64,000 bases of DNA, from contig NZ_SULM01000006.1 in assembly GCF_005250615.1 (NCBI RefSeq), positions 1 through 64,000 of the forward strand, in the 5' to 3' direction. This DNA comes from Pseudomonas rhizoryzae. GTDB lineage: Bacteria > Pseudomonadota > Gammaproteobacteria > Pseudomonadales > Pseudomonadaceae. Of the stretch, positions 45,416 through 53,986 are shown in pieces. The first letter of the stretch is position 1. The number at the start of each line of letters is the position of its first letter. The notes below the pieces were generated by a model, which did no database searches, had not been told where the DNA came from, and saw only the letters and a program-made list of their open reading frames with translations. The position numbers and the translations under genes were made by a program.

Positions 45416-45437
45416 GCACCGATCAGTCGATCGGTGC
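45416..45437. terminator. hairpin between ldt and opu operon ends
   Basis: GCACCGATC/GATCGGTGC, 9 bp perfect stem with a 4-bp loop, between two convergent transcripts. T-runs are poor, so efficiency is uncertain. Confidence 0.6.
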
Positions 45438-45450
45438 CTACCACCCTTCT

Positions 45451-46605
45451 CTACCCCGCCACCTGCTCCGCCGGCGAGACGATGCTGGTCTTGCCGCGTG
45501 AGCGGCCGCTGCTCAAATAGTCGGCGATGGACTCCTGGGTGACCTCGCCGAGGAAGTCGTTGTCGGCGCTGAGCACCGGCAGCCAGGAGCTGTTGAACTG
45601 GTACATGCGCGACAAGAGGATGCGCAGGTGCTCGTCGAAGGCCGCGGTGGCCTTGAACGGGGTGACGAAGGGTGCCACCGGGCCGCTCTGGCCGCGCAGG
45701 TCGCGGCGGCGCACGTAGCCCAGGCCCTTGTTGGCGGCATCGGTCACTACCAGGTAGCGGCGGTCGTGCTCTTCCATCAGTTCCACCGCATCACCGATCA
45801 GGGTTTCGGCCTGAATCGAAGGCGCGTTGTCGGCGGCATCCTCGGCGCGGATCAGCAGCAGGCGCTTCAAGGTGCTGTCCTGGCCGACGAAGTTGCTGAC
45901 GAACTCATCCTTGGGATGGGCCAGCAGGGTATCCGGGTGGTCGAACTGCACCAGCCGACCGCCGCGGAACACGGCGATCTTGTCGCCCAGACGGATGGCC
46001 TCGTCGATGTCGTGGCTGACCATGATCACCGTCTTGTTCAGCGCCCGCTGCATCTGGAAGAACTCGTTCTGGATGGCATCGCGGTTGATCGGGTCCACCG
46101 CGCCGAAGGGTTCGTCCATCAGCAGCAGCGGCGCCTCGGCGGCCAGGGCGCGGATCACCCCGATGCGCTGTTGCTGGCCACCGGACAGCTCGCGTGGATA
46201 GCGCGACAGGTACTGCTTGGGCTCGAGCTGCACCATGCTCATCAGCTCGGTGGCGCGCTCACGGCACTTCTTCTTGTCCCAGCCCAGCAGCTTGGGCACC
46301 ACGGTGATGTTCTCTTCGATGGTCATGTTGGGGAACAGACCGATCTGCTGGATGACGTAGCCGATATGGCGTCTCAGCGTCACCTCGTCGATGCCGGTGG
46401 TGTCCTCGCCATTGATCAGCACCCGCCCCGAGGTGGGCTCGATGAGGCGGTTGATCATCTTCAGGGTGGTGGTCTTGCCGCAACCGGAGGGACCGAGGAA
46501 GACGCAGATCTGGCCCTCCTCGACGGTGAGGCTCACGGCGTCCACTGCGGTCACGTCCTTGCCGTGTTGCTTGAAGGTCTTGGTCAGGCGGTCGAGTTCG
46601 ATCAT
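45451..46605 (-). CDS. opuCA: OpuC-type osmoprotectant ABC transporter, ATP-binding protein
   Basis: A 384-aa ABC ATPase with C-terminal CBS domains. Walker A is GPSGCGKTTT, the signature LSGGQQQR, Walker B LLLMDEPFGAVDP and the switch His in MVSHDIDEA. Residues about 255-370 form the CBS pair (GDAVELMEEHDRRYLVVT; YQFNSSWLPVLSADNDFLGE), known in OpuA/OpuC to sense ionic strength. It energises uptake of glycine betaine, choline or carnitine. The ATG at 46605 gives the common MIELDRLTK start. Last gene of the operon. Confidence 0.92.
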   Translation of the reverse strand: MIELDRLTKTFKQHGKDVTAVDAVSLTVEEGQICVFLGPSGCGKTTTLKMINRLIEPTSGRVLINGEDTTGIDEVTLRRHIGYVIQQIGLFPNMTIEENITVVPKLLGWDKKKCRERATELMSMVQLEPKQYLSRYPRELSGGQQQRIGVIRALAAEAPLLLMDEPFGAVDPINRDAIQNEFFQMQRALNKTVIMVSHDIDEAIRLGDKIAVFRGGRLVQFDHPDTLLAHPKDEFVSNFVGQDSTLKRLLLIRAEDAADNAPSIQAETLIGDAVELMEEHDRRYLVVTDAANKGLGYVRRRDLRGQSGPVAPFVTPFKATAAFDEHLRILLSRMYQFNSSWLPVLSADNDFLGEVTQESIADYLSSGRSRGKTSIVSPAEQVAG

Positions 46606-46615
46606 CTGGGACTCC

Positions 46616-47275
46616 TTAATGGGCGCTGCGCAGGCCGCGCGGGGTGAGGCGGCGTTGCAGCCACTGCAGGACGAGGTCGGCGACGATGGCCAGCAGGCTG
46701 ACCAGCACGGCGCCGACGATGAGGGTGGCCATGTCGCTGCGGCTGATGGCGGTGAGGATGAGCACGCCCAGGCCACCGGCGCCGATGGTGGCGGCGATGG
46801 TCATGACGCCGATGTTCATGACCACGGCGGTGCGTACCCCGGCGAGGATCACCGGCAGGGCGATGGGCAGTTCGACCATGCGTAGGCGCTGCCAGAAGGT
46901 CATGCCGATGCCGGCACCCGCTTCACGGATACCCGGCTCGACGCTGGTCAGCGCCAGGTAGGTATTCCTCAGGATCGGCAACAGCGAATAGAGGAACACC
47001 GCGGTGATGGCCGGCAGCGGACCGAGACCCTGGCCGAACTTGGAATAGAACGGCAGCAGGAGGCCGAACAGGGCGATGGAAGGCAGCGTCATGACCACCG
47101 TGGCCACCGCCTGCAGCGGTCCGGCCAGCCAGGGATAGCGGGTCATGAGGATGCCCAGGGGCACGCCGACCAGGATCGCCAGGGTCACGGCGATACCGAC
47201 CAGGGTGATGTGCTGGCGGGTCAGTTCGAGGACCTGCAGCCAGTCGATGTGCTGGAAGGAGGTGACGAAATCCAT
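46616..47275 (-). CDS. opuCB: OpuC-type ABC transporter permease
   Basis: A 219-aa permease of the BPD family with about five membrane helices and the EAA loop (EAGAGIGMTFWQRLRMVELP) that contacts the ATPase. Helix text includes ITLVGIAVTLAILVGVPLGI. It lies 10 bp before the ATPase gene and 3 bp after the binding-protein gene. It pairs with the second permease at 48191-48901. Confidence 0.92.
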   Translation of the reverse strand: MDFVTSFQHIDWLQVLELTRQHITLVGIAVTLAILVGVPLGILMTRYPWLAGPLQAVATVVMTLPSIALFGLLLPFYSKFGQGLGPLPAITAVFLYSLLPILRNTYLALTSVEPGIREAGAGIGMTFWQRLRMVELPIALPVILAGVRTAVVMNIGVMTIAATIGAGGLGVLILTAISRSDMATLIVGAVLVSLLAIVADLVLQWLQRRLTPRGLRSAH

Positions 47276-47278
47276 GGG

Positions 47279-48181
47279 TCATTGCCCTCCGCTTAGGGGG
47301 TGCTGGGCGAGGAAGTCGCGCGCCACCTGGGCCGGCGTCTGCCGCTCGATGTCCACCTTGGCGTTGAGCTGGCGCATGGTGGCTTGGTCCAGGCTTTCCG
47401 CCAGGGGTTTAAGCAACGCGGCGAGATCCGGATGCTTGGCCAGGTATTGGGCGTTGACCACCGGAGCGGCGGTGTAGTCGGGGAAGTAGCCCTTGTCGTC
47501 TTCCAACACCTTGAGCTTGAAGGCGTCCAGGCGGCCGTCGGTGGTGTAGACCAGCCCGGTGAACACCTGGCCGTTGCGCAGGGCGGTGTAGACCAGCCCC
47601 GGATCCATCTGGCGGATGTCGTCGCGGGTGTAGCTCAGGCCATAGGCCTTGACCAGGCCGGCGAGCCCGTCGGAGCGATTGGCGAATTCGATGTCCAGCG
47701 CGGTGAGGTGCTGCTTGCCGGCCTCGGCCTTGAGCAAGCGAGCCAGGTCGCTGATGGTGTTCAGCTCGGGATGCTGCTGGGCGACCTCTTCCGGCAGGGC
47801 CAGGGCATAGGTGTTGTTGAAGCGGGTGGGCGCCAGCCAAGCCAGCCCGACCTTGGCATCCAACTCCTTGACCCGCTGGTAGGAGGCCGCCTTGTCCAGC
47901 CGTTCGGTGACATGGTTGTAGGCCACCAGCGAGGTGCCGGTGTATTCCCAGGTGAGGTCGAGCTGGGCGTTCTTCACGCCGTTCCAGGCGATGGTGCTGC
48001 CCAGGCCACCAATGATCTCCGGCTGGTAGCCGTGACGGGACAGATACTGCCCGGTGAGTTCGGCGAGGATGGCCTGCTCGGTAAAGACCTTGGCGCCGAT
48101 GCGGATGGGGTCGGCCTGGGCATTACTGACCAGGACGAGGCCGAACCAGGCCGCGCCGAGGGCGATAAACAACTTTTTCAT
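47279..48181 (-). CDS. opuCC: quaternary-amine substrate-binding protein (OpuCC/OsmF-like)
   Basis: A 300-aa periplasmic protein with a signal peptide (KLFIALGAAWFGLVLVSNAQA) and an OpuAC domain: RIGAKVFTEQAILAELTGQY, DLTWEYTGTSLVAYN and FPDYTAAPVVNAQYL. No lipobox Cys. Binds betaine, choline, carnitine or a relative; OsmF-type proteins with low betaine affinity share this order of features. Placed between two permease genes. Confidence 0.9.
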   Translation of the reverse strand: MKKLFIALGAAWFGLVLVSNAQADPIRIGAKVFTEQAILAELTGQYLSRHGYQPEIIGGLGSTIAWNGVKNAQLDLTWEYTGTSLVAYNHVTERLDKAASYQRVKELDAKVGLAWLAPTRFNNTYALALPEEVAQQHPELNTISDLARLLKAEAGKQHLTALDIEFANRSDGLAGLVKAYGLSYTRDDIRQMDPGLVYTALRNGQVFTGLVYTTDGRLDAFKLKVLEDDKGYFPDYTAAPVVNAQYLAKHPDLAALLKPLAESLDQATMRQLNAKVDIERQTPAQVARDFLAQHPLSGGQ

Positions 48182-48190
48182 CTCGTCTCC

Positions 48191-48901
48191 TTAGCGGGCC
48201 AGGCCGCGCTCCAGCCAGAGGGGGCTGGCGAGCAGCACCAGGCCGTCGAGCAACAGCGCCAACAGAGCGGTGGCGGCGGCGCCCAGCAGCAATTGCGACT
48301 GGTTCTCCAGGGCGATGGCGGGAAAGATCAGGCTGCCCAGGCTATTGGCGCCGATGAGGAACACCAGGGGCGTGGTGCCGACGTTGATCGCCAGGGCGAC
48401 TCGTACCCCACCGACGATGATGGGCACCGCATTGGGCAGCTCCACCTTGGTCAGCACCTGGGCGGGTGTCATGCCGATGCCGGTGGCGGCTTCCTTGAGC
48501 GAGCCGGGTACGTTCTTCAAGCCCTCGTAGGTGTTGCGCACGATGGGCAGCAGGGAGGCGAGGAACAGCGCCAGGATGGCCGGGCCATCACCGATGCCGA
48601 CGAGGCCCAGGGCGATGGCTAATACCGCCAGCGGCGGCACGGTATTGCCGATGTTGAACACCTGCATGAAGCGCTCGGCGCTGCGGGCGAAACGCGGCCG
48701 GCTGAGCACGACTCCAGCGGGGACACCGACCAGCAGGGCGCAGACCATGGAGACGGCCACGAGGTAGAGGTGGGCCTGAAGGTAGAACAGCAGATCGGCG
48801 CGATAGGTACGCAGGGTATCCATACCGATCCAGTGCACCAGCAGTGCCAGGATCACCGCTCCCACGGCTGCGCCGAGCAGGAGGGTCTTGAATTTCGCCA
48901 T
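48191..48901 (-). CDS. opuCD: OpuC-type ABC transporter permease
   Basis: A 236-aa permease: EAA loop EAATGIGMTPAQVLTKVELP, and hydrophobic segments from LLLGAAVGAVILALLVHW onwards. First gene of the four-gene operon in the order permease, binding protein, permease, ATPase. The ATG at 48901 follows AAGGAG. The likely promoter lies in the gap to the right; I find no convincing -35/-10 pair. Confidence 0.92.
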   Translation of the reverse strand: MAKFKTLLLGAAVGAVILALLVHWIGMDTLRTYRADLLFYLQAHLYLVAVSMVCALLVGVPAGVVLSRPRFARSAERFMQVFNIGNTVPPLAVLAIALGLVGIGDGPAILALFLASLLPIVRNTYEGLKNVPGSLKEAATGIGMTPAQVLTKVELPNAVPIIVGGVRVALAINVGTTPLVFLIGANSLGSLIFPAIALENQSQLLLGAAATALLALLLDGLVLLASPLWLERGLAR

Positions 48902-49625
48902 GTCAGGCTCCTTCAACGAGCGGACAGGCGACGTGCCTTCCAACGGCGGAACTCGCAGCAAGGCGAGGTGCACGACGGCTGCCCGGGTTCAGGGTCGAGA
49001 CGCAGCGGGGCATGGCGGGAATGCCGGCTGGACCAACGGGGCGCGGGCGGAGCATTAGGCTCCGCAGCACCCTTGAGTGCCGCTCTCAAGGAACGGCATG
49101 GCACCTTGTCTCGACCGGGTTGGTTGACGTCCGAAGCAGGTCGATAGTTCGCCAACTTCCTTTTAGGCTAACCCAATAGACTGACTCAATGCCAACTCGG
49201 CTCGAGGAATTGCCACTCCTGGAGCAACCGGATGAGCTAGCCAAAGACGCGGGTAGTGGCGAGAAGGCAGGAGGCGCGAGCTAGACGAAGCAGGCAGACA
49301 GGGGAAGATAAACTTAATCCAGTTTTTGTTATCCCTTACACAGCCTTCATCTGACCAACTTCACACTGCGCAAGCTGAACCCTTTCAGTTTCGTGCAAAG
49401 CCACACAAGTCAGCTGACGTATGGTCATGACTGAAACATCTTTCTGTGAGCCAGTGCGACGCCATCCCTTTGGCACCTCTTTACCATTCTGACGAGTGGC
49501 TGACGCTTTGAGGGATCATTCAGCCATCACAAGGTCAATAGGTGGCCCAGTGATAGCACTCAACGCCGTTTCTGGTACCGCTATAACAACAGACTAATCA
49601 CCGAGCTAACTTCAAAGGGAACGTT
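48902..49625. other. 724-bp gap without a recognised gene
   Basis: The left part is GC-rich and presumably holds the opu promoter on the minus strand. From about 49150 base use shifts to more A and T, with no open frame of note on either strand. It ends with AAAGGGAACGTT before the 63-aa gene. A small RNA or a long leader is possible, but nothing in the sequence shows one. Confidence 0.5.
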
Positions 49626-49817
49626 ATGAATGACATGACGGCTTGTGCATCGTTGGACTCCGCTACTCTCTCCCCTGCCCCCGTACTGCTACTGCAACCC
49701 AAGGTGGAAAATTGGGTGGTGGTCTATGCTCACGGTGGCCTGATCGCCGAATTCAACGACGAGGCCTCGGCCCGCCGCGAAGCCGAGCAGTGGGCCGGGA
49801 TCTGTCTGCGTCGCTAG
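49626..49817 (+). CDS. 63-aa hypothetical protein
   Basis: Small protein I do not recognise. The ribosome site AAAGGGA precedes the ATG. The N-terminal 25 residues are low in structure, the rest (VENWVVVYAHGGLIAEFNDE then ASARREAEQWAGICLRR) looks like a small alpha/beta unit of two strands and a helix. Codon use is like that of neighbouring genes. It stands alone with long gaps on both sides (724 and 292 bp), which favours a real, independently transcribed gene. Confidence 0.6.
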   Translation: MNDMTACASLDSATLSPAPVLLLQPKVENWVVVYAHGGLIAEFNDEASARREAEQWAGICLRR

Positions 49818-50109
49818 CGAACTCATCCGAATGATCTGCCCTGCGCCGTCGCCGACGGAAAGCAGTCGCAGGCAGCTCATCACCCGTTCCAACCTCTCGC
49901 GCCGCTTTTGCTTGGGCGATCCGACCTAGTCCAGGCGGTCTGTCGTATACCCTATCCAGCTCTCATTTCTGATCTACTCGCCGGCCTTAACGTTGCCTAG
50001 TGCACCTTCTGCGTACAGGCGCGCAACTTAACCGCTTCCATTCAGGCCTCATAAGCGAATCGAGCACCTATCTGCTCGCCGTCTTCCGTCACTGTCTGAG
50101 ACCTTGCCG

Positions 50110-51159
50110 ATGACGCTTCGCCTGAAATCCGCTTTCGCGACTCTCTTCGTCCTCCTCTTCAGCCTGGGAACCGCACCGGCGTTACAAGCCGACCCCCGAG
50201 ATTTTCCCACCGATCTCATCGGATTGAATTTCTCCGGTGCTGGATTCGCTCCTCACGTACTGCCGGGTAAACCTGGGACCAACTATTTCTTTCCCGAAGC
50301 CAGCCATTACCGCCGCTGGAGCGCCAAGGGTATCCGGGTGATCCGCTTCCCCATCATCTGGGAACGCCTGCAGCCGCAGTTGAACAAGGACCTGGATCCT
50401 ACGTACGTCAAGCTGATCGACCAGACGCTCGACAATGCCAAGCGTTACCGCATGAGCGTGGTGCTCGACCTGCACAACTACATGAGATATCGCGGCCAGA
50501 TCATCGGCAGCCAGGCCGTGTCCTACCAGGCCTACGCCGACGTGCTGCGGCGGATCGCCCAGCGCTGGCATGGGCATCCCGCGCTGGTCGCCTACGACAT
50601 CATGAACGAACCCCACGATGCGGTAGAGCAGTGGCCGATCGCCGCCCAGCACGGTATCGACGCCGTGCGCAGCGTGGATCGCGCCCGGCCGATCCTGGTC
50701 GAGGGCAACGGCTGGTCCAGCAGTTACCTCTGGCCGCGCTATAACGCCAAGCTGCTCGAGCTCAAGGATCCGGCGGACAACCTGATCTTTTCCGCCCATG
50801 TCTATTTCGATAACGACGGCGGCGGCAAGTACCTGAAGAAGGACCTGACCGCCTTCGACCCGGACGTCGGTATCCGCCGCGTGGAACCCTTCATCACCTG
50901 GCTCAAGCAGCACGGCAAGCGCGGTCATATCGGCGAATTCGGCGTGCCGGACAACGATCCGCGCTGGCTCGCGGCCATGGATCGCCTGCTGGCGCGGCTG
51001 CGCAAGGAATGCATTCCGGCCATGTACTGGGCAGCCGGCCCCAACTGGGGCGACTACCCGCTGGCGATCGAGCCGGTGAATGGCAAGCCGCGCCCGCAAT
51101 GGGCGGTCTTGCAGAAGTACGTCAAGCCGTCCGACTGCGCAACGCTCGGCCCGCGCTGA
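50110..51159 (+). CDS. secreted glycoside hydrolase family 5 (endoglucanase-like)
   Basis: A 349-aa protein with a signal peptide (LKSAFATLFVLLFSLGTAPALQA) and a GH5 barrel: IRVIRFPIIWERLQPQ, VVLDLHNYMRYRG, AYDIMNEPHDAV with the acid/base Glu and GHIGEFGVPDND with the nucleophile Glu. GH5 enzymes of this type cleave beta-1,4-glucans. No carbohydrate-binding module. The ATG at 50110 is preferred to the TTG at 50104. The neighbouring acyltransferase gene, 287 bp downstream, may work on a related polysaccharide (inference). Confidence 0.9.
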   Translation: MTLRLKSAFATLFVLLFSLGTAPALQADPRDFPTDLIGLNFSGAGFAPHVLPGKPGTNYFFPEASHYRRWSAKGIRVIRFPIIWERLQPQLNKDLDPTYVKLIDQTLDNAKRYRMSVVLDLHNYMRYRGQIIGSQAVSYQAYADVLRRIAQRWHGHPALVAYDIMNEPHDAVEQWPIAAQHGIDAVRSVDRARPILVEGNGWSSSYLWPRYNAKLLELKDPADNLIFSAHVYFDNDGGGKYLKKDLTAFDPDVGIRRVEPFITWLKQHGKRGHIGEFGVPDNDPRWLAAMDRLLARLRKECIPAMYWAAGPNWGDYPLAIEPVNGKPRPQWAVLQKYVKPSDCATLGPR

Positions 51160-51225
51160 CGGCAAGCGCCGCTGGCCACGCCAGCGGGCGCTCCCCGGCG
51201 ATCACCGAAGAACTGAACGCAAATC

Positions 51226-51241
51226 GGTGATCGCAATCACA
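51226..51241. promoter_or_regulatory. Vfr/CRP-like operator GGTGA-N6-TCACA
   Basis: One mismatch to TGTGA-N6-TCACA, spacer TCGCAA. It lies about 205 bp before the acyltransferase gene, in the 287-bp gap after the GH5 gene. Below it the sequence is AT-rich (51260-51330) and fits a promoter region, but no single -35/-10 pair stands out. Confidence 0.4.
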
Positions 51242-51446
51242 AAAGTCTCGACCCTGCGGAGAACTCTTAAGGTTTTGGCAATCAAACCGTAACAGAAAGT
51301 AATAGTTCGACTATTGAAATCGTCGCGACAACAAGAGCCAGGATGCCATGCCCTCTTCCGCCTTCCCTTCCCCATTCCCTCATTCCCTTCCCTAACGGCG
51401 GCCATTACTCACCTGCCCTCACCCATCGCACCGTCAGGGAAATCCC

Positions 51447-52622
51447 ATGGAAAGATTCACCGCTCTGGATAGTTTTCGCGGCCTCTTGGCCGTGGCCGTG
51501 GTCCTGTTCCACACCTATGTCGCCCAGGCAGCATCGGAAAATCCGCTGATCGCCAACGCCTATCTGTTCGTCGAATTCTTCTTCGTGCTCAGCGGCTTCG
51601 TCCTGATGCACACCTACGAGACCCGCCTACGCAGCCCGGACGACTATCGCGACTTCACCATCAGCCGCTCGGCCCGCATCCTGCCGCTGCACCTGGCCAT
51701 GCTGGCGCTCTATGTCCTGCTGGAGACCGGCCGCCTGCTGGCCGAGCAACTGGGTATCAGCTTCAACGACCCGGCCTTCAGTGGCGCCACGGCTCCCGAG
51801 CAATTCCTGCCCAATCTGCTGCTGCTGCAATCCTGGCTGGGCGAAGCCATCACCGGCTCGTTCAACTATCCCTCCTGGAGCATCAGTATCGAGTACTACC
51901 TCTATTTGATCTTCGGACTGCTGGTCCTGAAAGGCCAGGGACACCACCGCCAGTGGTTCCTGGTCATCGCCCTGCTGGCCTTCCTGCAACTGCTGTTTCC
52001 CATCCTGCCGCTGAAGACCGAGATCTTCCGTGGGCTATCGTGCTTCTTCGCTGGCGCCTGCACCTATCGCCTCTACGTCTGGATCAAGACACACGACCAG
52101 GAGCCATTCGGCGGCACCCTGCTGGAGGTGGCCTGCCTGATCGCCGCCGCCGCGGTAATGACGTCCGAGCTACCCGTCGCCAAGAAAGGCGTGCTGGCCA
52201 GCCTGGTGTTCTGCGTCACCATCCTGACCTTCGCCTTCGAGCGAGGCCTGGTCTCGACGGTGCTGCACCAGGGCATCTTCGTCCGACTGGGCATGCTGTC
52301 CTACTCGATCTACCTGGGCCATGCCGCGGTGATCTTCCTGTTCAAAAGCGCCTTCATCGTGCTGGGCAAGCTGTTGCACCAGGATCTCACGGTGGTGGCG
52401 CCCTCCCACGACGTGCCGGTGCCTTTCATGATCCGCTACATCGCCACCGGCAGCCCGTTGTTGGACAACCTGGTGGTACTGCTGGAACTTGTAGTGGTCT
52501 TCGCCCTGGCCTGCTTGACCTACAGATACATCGAGCTTCCCGGCATGGCCCTGGGTAAGCGCCTGGTGCGCAAGAGAGGCAAGGCGCCGTTCAGCGAGGG
52601 CAAGATCCAGCCGCAGCCCTAG
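51447..52622 (+). CDS. membrane acyltransferase, OafA/YrhL family
   Basis: A 391-aa integral protein with about ten helices of the acyltransferase-3 family. The N-terminal motif LDSFRGLLAVAVVLFHTYV has the conserved Arg/His; FFFVLSGFVLMHTYETR follows. Such proteins O-acetylate polysaccharides, lipid A parts or antibiotics at the inner membrane. Ribosome site AGGGAAA. No glycosyltransferases adjacent; the GH5 gene upstream is the only carbohydrate gene close by. The target is unknown. Confidence 0.9.
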   Translation: MERFTALDSFRGLLAVAVVLFHTYVAQAASENPLIANAYLFVEFFFVLSGFVLMHTYETRLRSPDDYRDFTISRSARILPLHLAMLALYVLLETGRLLAEQLGISFNDPAFSGATAPEQFLPNLLLLQSWLGEAITGSFNYPSWSISIEYYLYLIFGLLVLKGQGHHRQWFLVIALLAFLQLLFPILPLKTEIFRGLSCFFAGACTYRLYVWIKTHDQEPFGGTLLEVACLIAAAAVMTSELPVAKKGVLASLVFCVTILTFAFERGLVSTVLHQGIFVRLGMLSYSIYLGHAAVIFLFKSAFIVLGKLLHQDLTVVAPSHDVPVPFMIRYIATGSPLLDNLVVLLELVVVFALACLTYRYIELPGMALGKRLVRKRGKAPFSEGKIQPQP

Positions 52623-52744
52623 GCGAGCCCAAGCCGCTTACCTGCCATCGGGTGCCACCATTGTGCAGTCGCAATACTGGATGCATCCTTAAGGCTGGCA
52701 GCGAAAGGTAGGAGATAGACGTCTTCGCTGGTGACGCGACAGGG

Positions 52745-53839
52745 ATGGATCCTGCCATGCAGCGACACTACGACGAGCTGGTGCGACTCTGCTACGAATG
52801 CGTTTTGGACGAGAGCCGCTGGGAAGCTTTGCTGGAACGGCTGATTCCGCTCAGTGGGCGGCAGCAGGGTGGGGTAATGATCCAGGCGCAAGGCCGGGAT
52901 TTTGTCGATGTTTCGCAGTATCACCGCTATGACGAAGCCGTCCTGGCACCCTACGCCGCTTACTACCACCTGCTGGACCCAGGTCGTGAATGCATGCCTC
53001 AGCGCGCCGTTGGCCACTGGTACCACGACTGGCGCGACATCGGCACCGAACGCATCAAGCGCGATCCTTACTACCAGGACTACCAGCATCCACTGGGGCT
53101 GGGTAACAACTCCTGCGTGAAACTGTACGAAACCGCTTCCGCCAAGGCCTATCTGACGCTGATCACCGAGGTTGATTGCAGCCCGCCCGAAGCGAGCCAG
53201 CAACTGTTGCTGGAACAGCTTTCGCCTCACCTGCGGCTTGCGGGAACCTTCGCCAGCCATCTGGCGGCATTGAGCAGGCAACTTCACCATCAGTCGCTGC
53301 TTCTCGAACAATCCGGTCATTACCTGTGGCTCGTCGATGGTCAAAGTCAGCTGATCTTCGCCAGCCGGCACGGCGAGGCCCTGTTGCGCTCATCGGACGG
53401 TCCGTTGCGCATCCTTCAGGGGCGGATAAGGGCGCGTCGCGAGGACATCCAGCTCGGTAGGACGATCCAACGCGCTGCCGGCATCGGGAGTCCACCTAGC
53501 GCCAGCCTGATCAGACTTGACGACCAGCAAGGCCGCCAGTTGCTGGTGGTACCGGTTTCGCCCAGCCTGATTCCGAACGGCAGTGCTCCCCTCGTTCTGC
53601 TGACGCTATCCCACCGCGCGCTCGACAAGGAAAGAGTGCGTGACCTGTTCAAGCTCACCCCTGCCGAAACCCGTCTGGCACTGTTACTGATGGAAGGCCT
53701 GACACCAGAGGCCTGCGCGACACGCCTGACCGTGAGCATCACCACGATCCGCAGCCAGTTGCGCGCGCTGTTACGCAAGACGGACACCGAGCGACAGGCG
53801 GAGTTGGTGGCGCTCTTGGGAAGAGTAGCGGGAGGCTGA
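52745..53839 (+). CDS. LuxR-type transcriptional regulator
   Basis: A 364-aa protein with a C-terminal LuxR helix-turn-helix (FKLTPAETRLALLLMEGLTP; TRLTVSITTIRSQLRALLRK). The N-terminal 180 residues (HYDELVRLCYECVLDESRWE; HDWRDIGTERIKRDPYYQDY) and a middle PAS-like part (GHYLWLVDGQSQLIFASRHG) probably sense a signal, but no acyl-homoserine-lactone-binding domain is seen and no luxI is nearby. Either ATG 52745 or 52757 may be the start. It stands alone. Confidence 0.88.
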   Translation: MDPAMQRHYDELVRLCYECVLDESRWEALLERLIPLSGRQQGGVMIQAQGRDFVDVSQYHRYDEAVLAPYAAYYHLLDPGRECMPQRAVGHWYHDWRDIGTERIKRDPYYQDYQHPLGLGNNSCVKLYETASAKAYLTLITEVDCSPPEASQQLLLEQLSPHLRLAGTFASHLAALSRQLHHQSLLLEQSGHYLWLVDGQSQLIFASRHGEALLRSSDGPLRILQGRIRARREDIQLGRTIQRAAGIGSPPSASLIRLDDQQGRQLLVVPVSPSLIPNGSAPLVLLTLSHRALDKERVRDLFKLTPAETRLALLLMEGLTPEACATRLTVSITTIRSQLRALLRKTDTERQAELVALLGRVAGG

Positions 53840-53935
53840 GGGTTTCATCCAAGTGGAGGATGAACACGGATCGGGAAGCCCTCTAGCCTGGACCTCCCTG
53901 GGCAGTCGGCGCCGAGGTTCCGCCAGGGAAAGGAC

Positions 53936-53959
53936 ACGCTGGCCCCTTTGGGCCAGCGT
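53936..53959. terminator. strong hairpin between the LuxR and lipoprotein genes
   Basis: ACGCTGGCCC/GGGCCAGCGT, 10-bp perfect stem with a CTTT loop. It follows the LuxR gene by about 100 bp and precedes the lipoprotein start by 27 bp. No T-run follows. Confidence 0.5.
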
Positions 53960-53986
53960 CTCGCCAGAGCCTTCCGAGGACGAACC

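Noticed and set aside
52679-52688. Palindrome GGATGCATCC before the LuxR gene
   Set aside because: Only 10 bp and isolated; too weak to call an operator.
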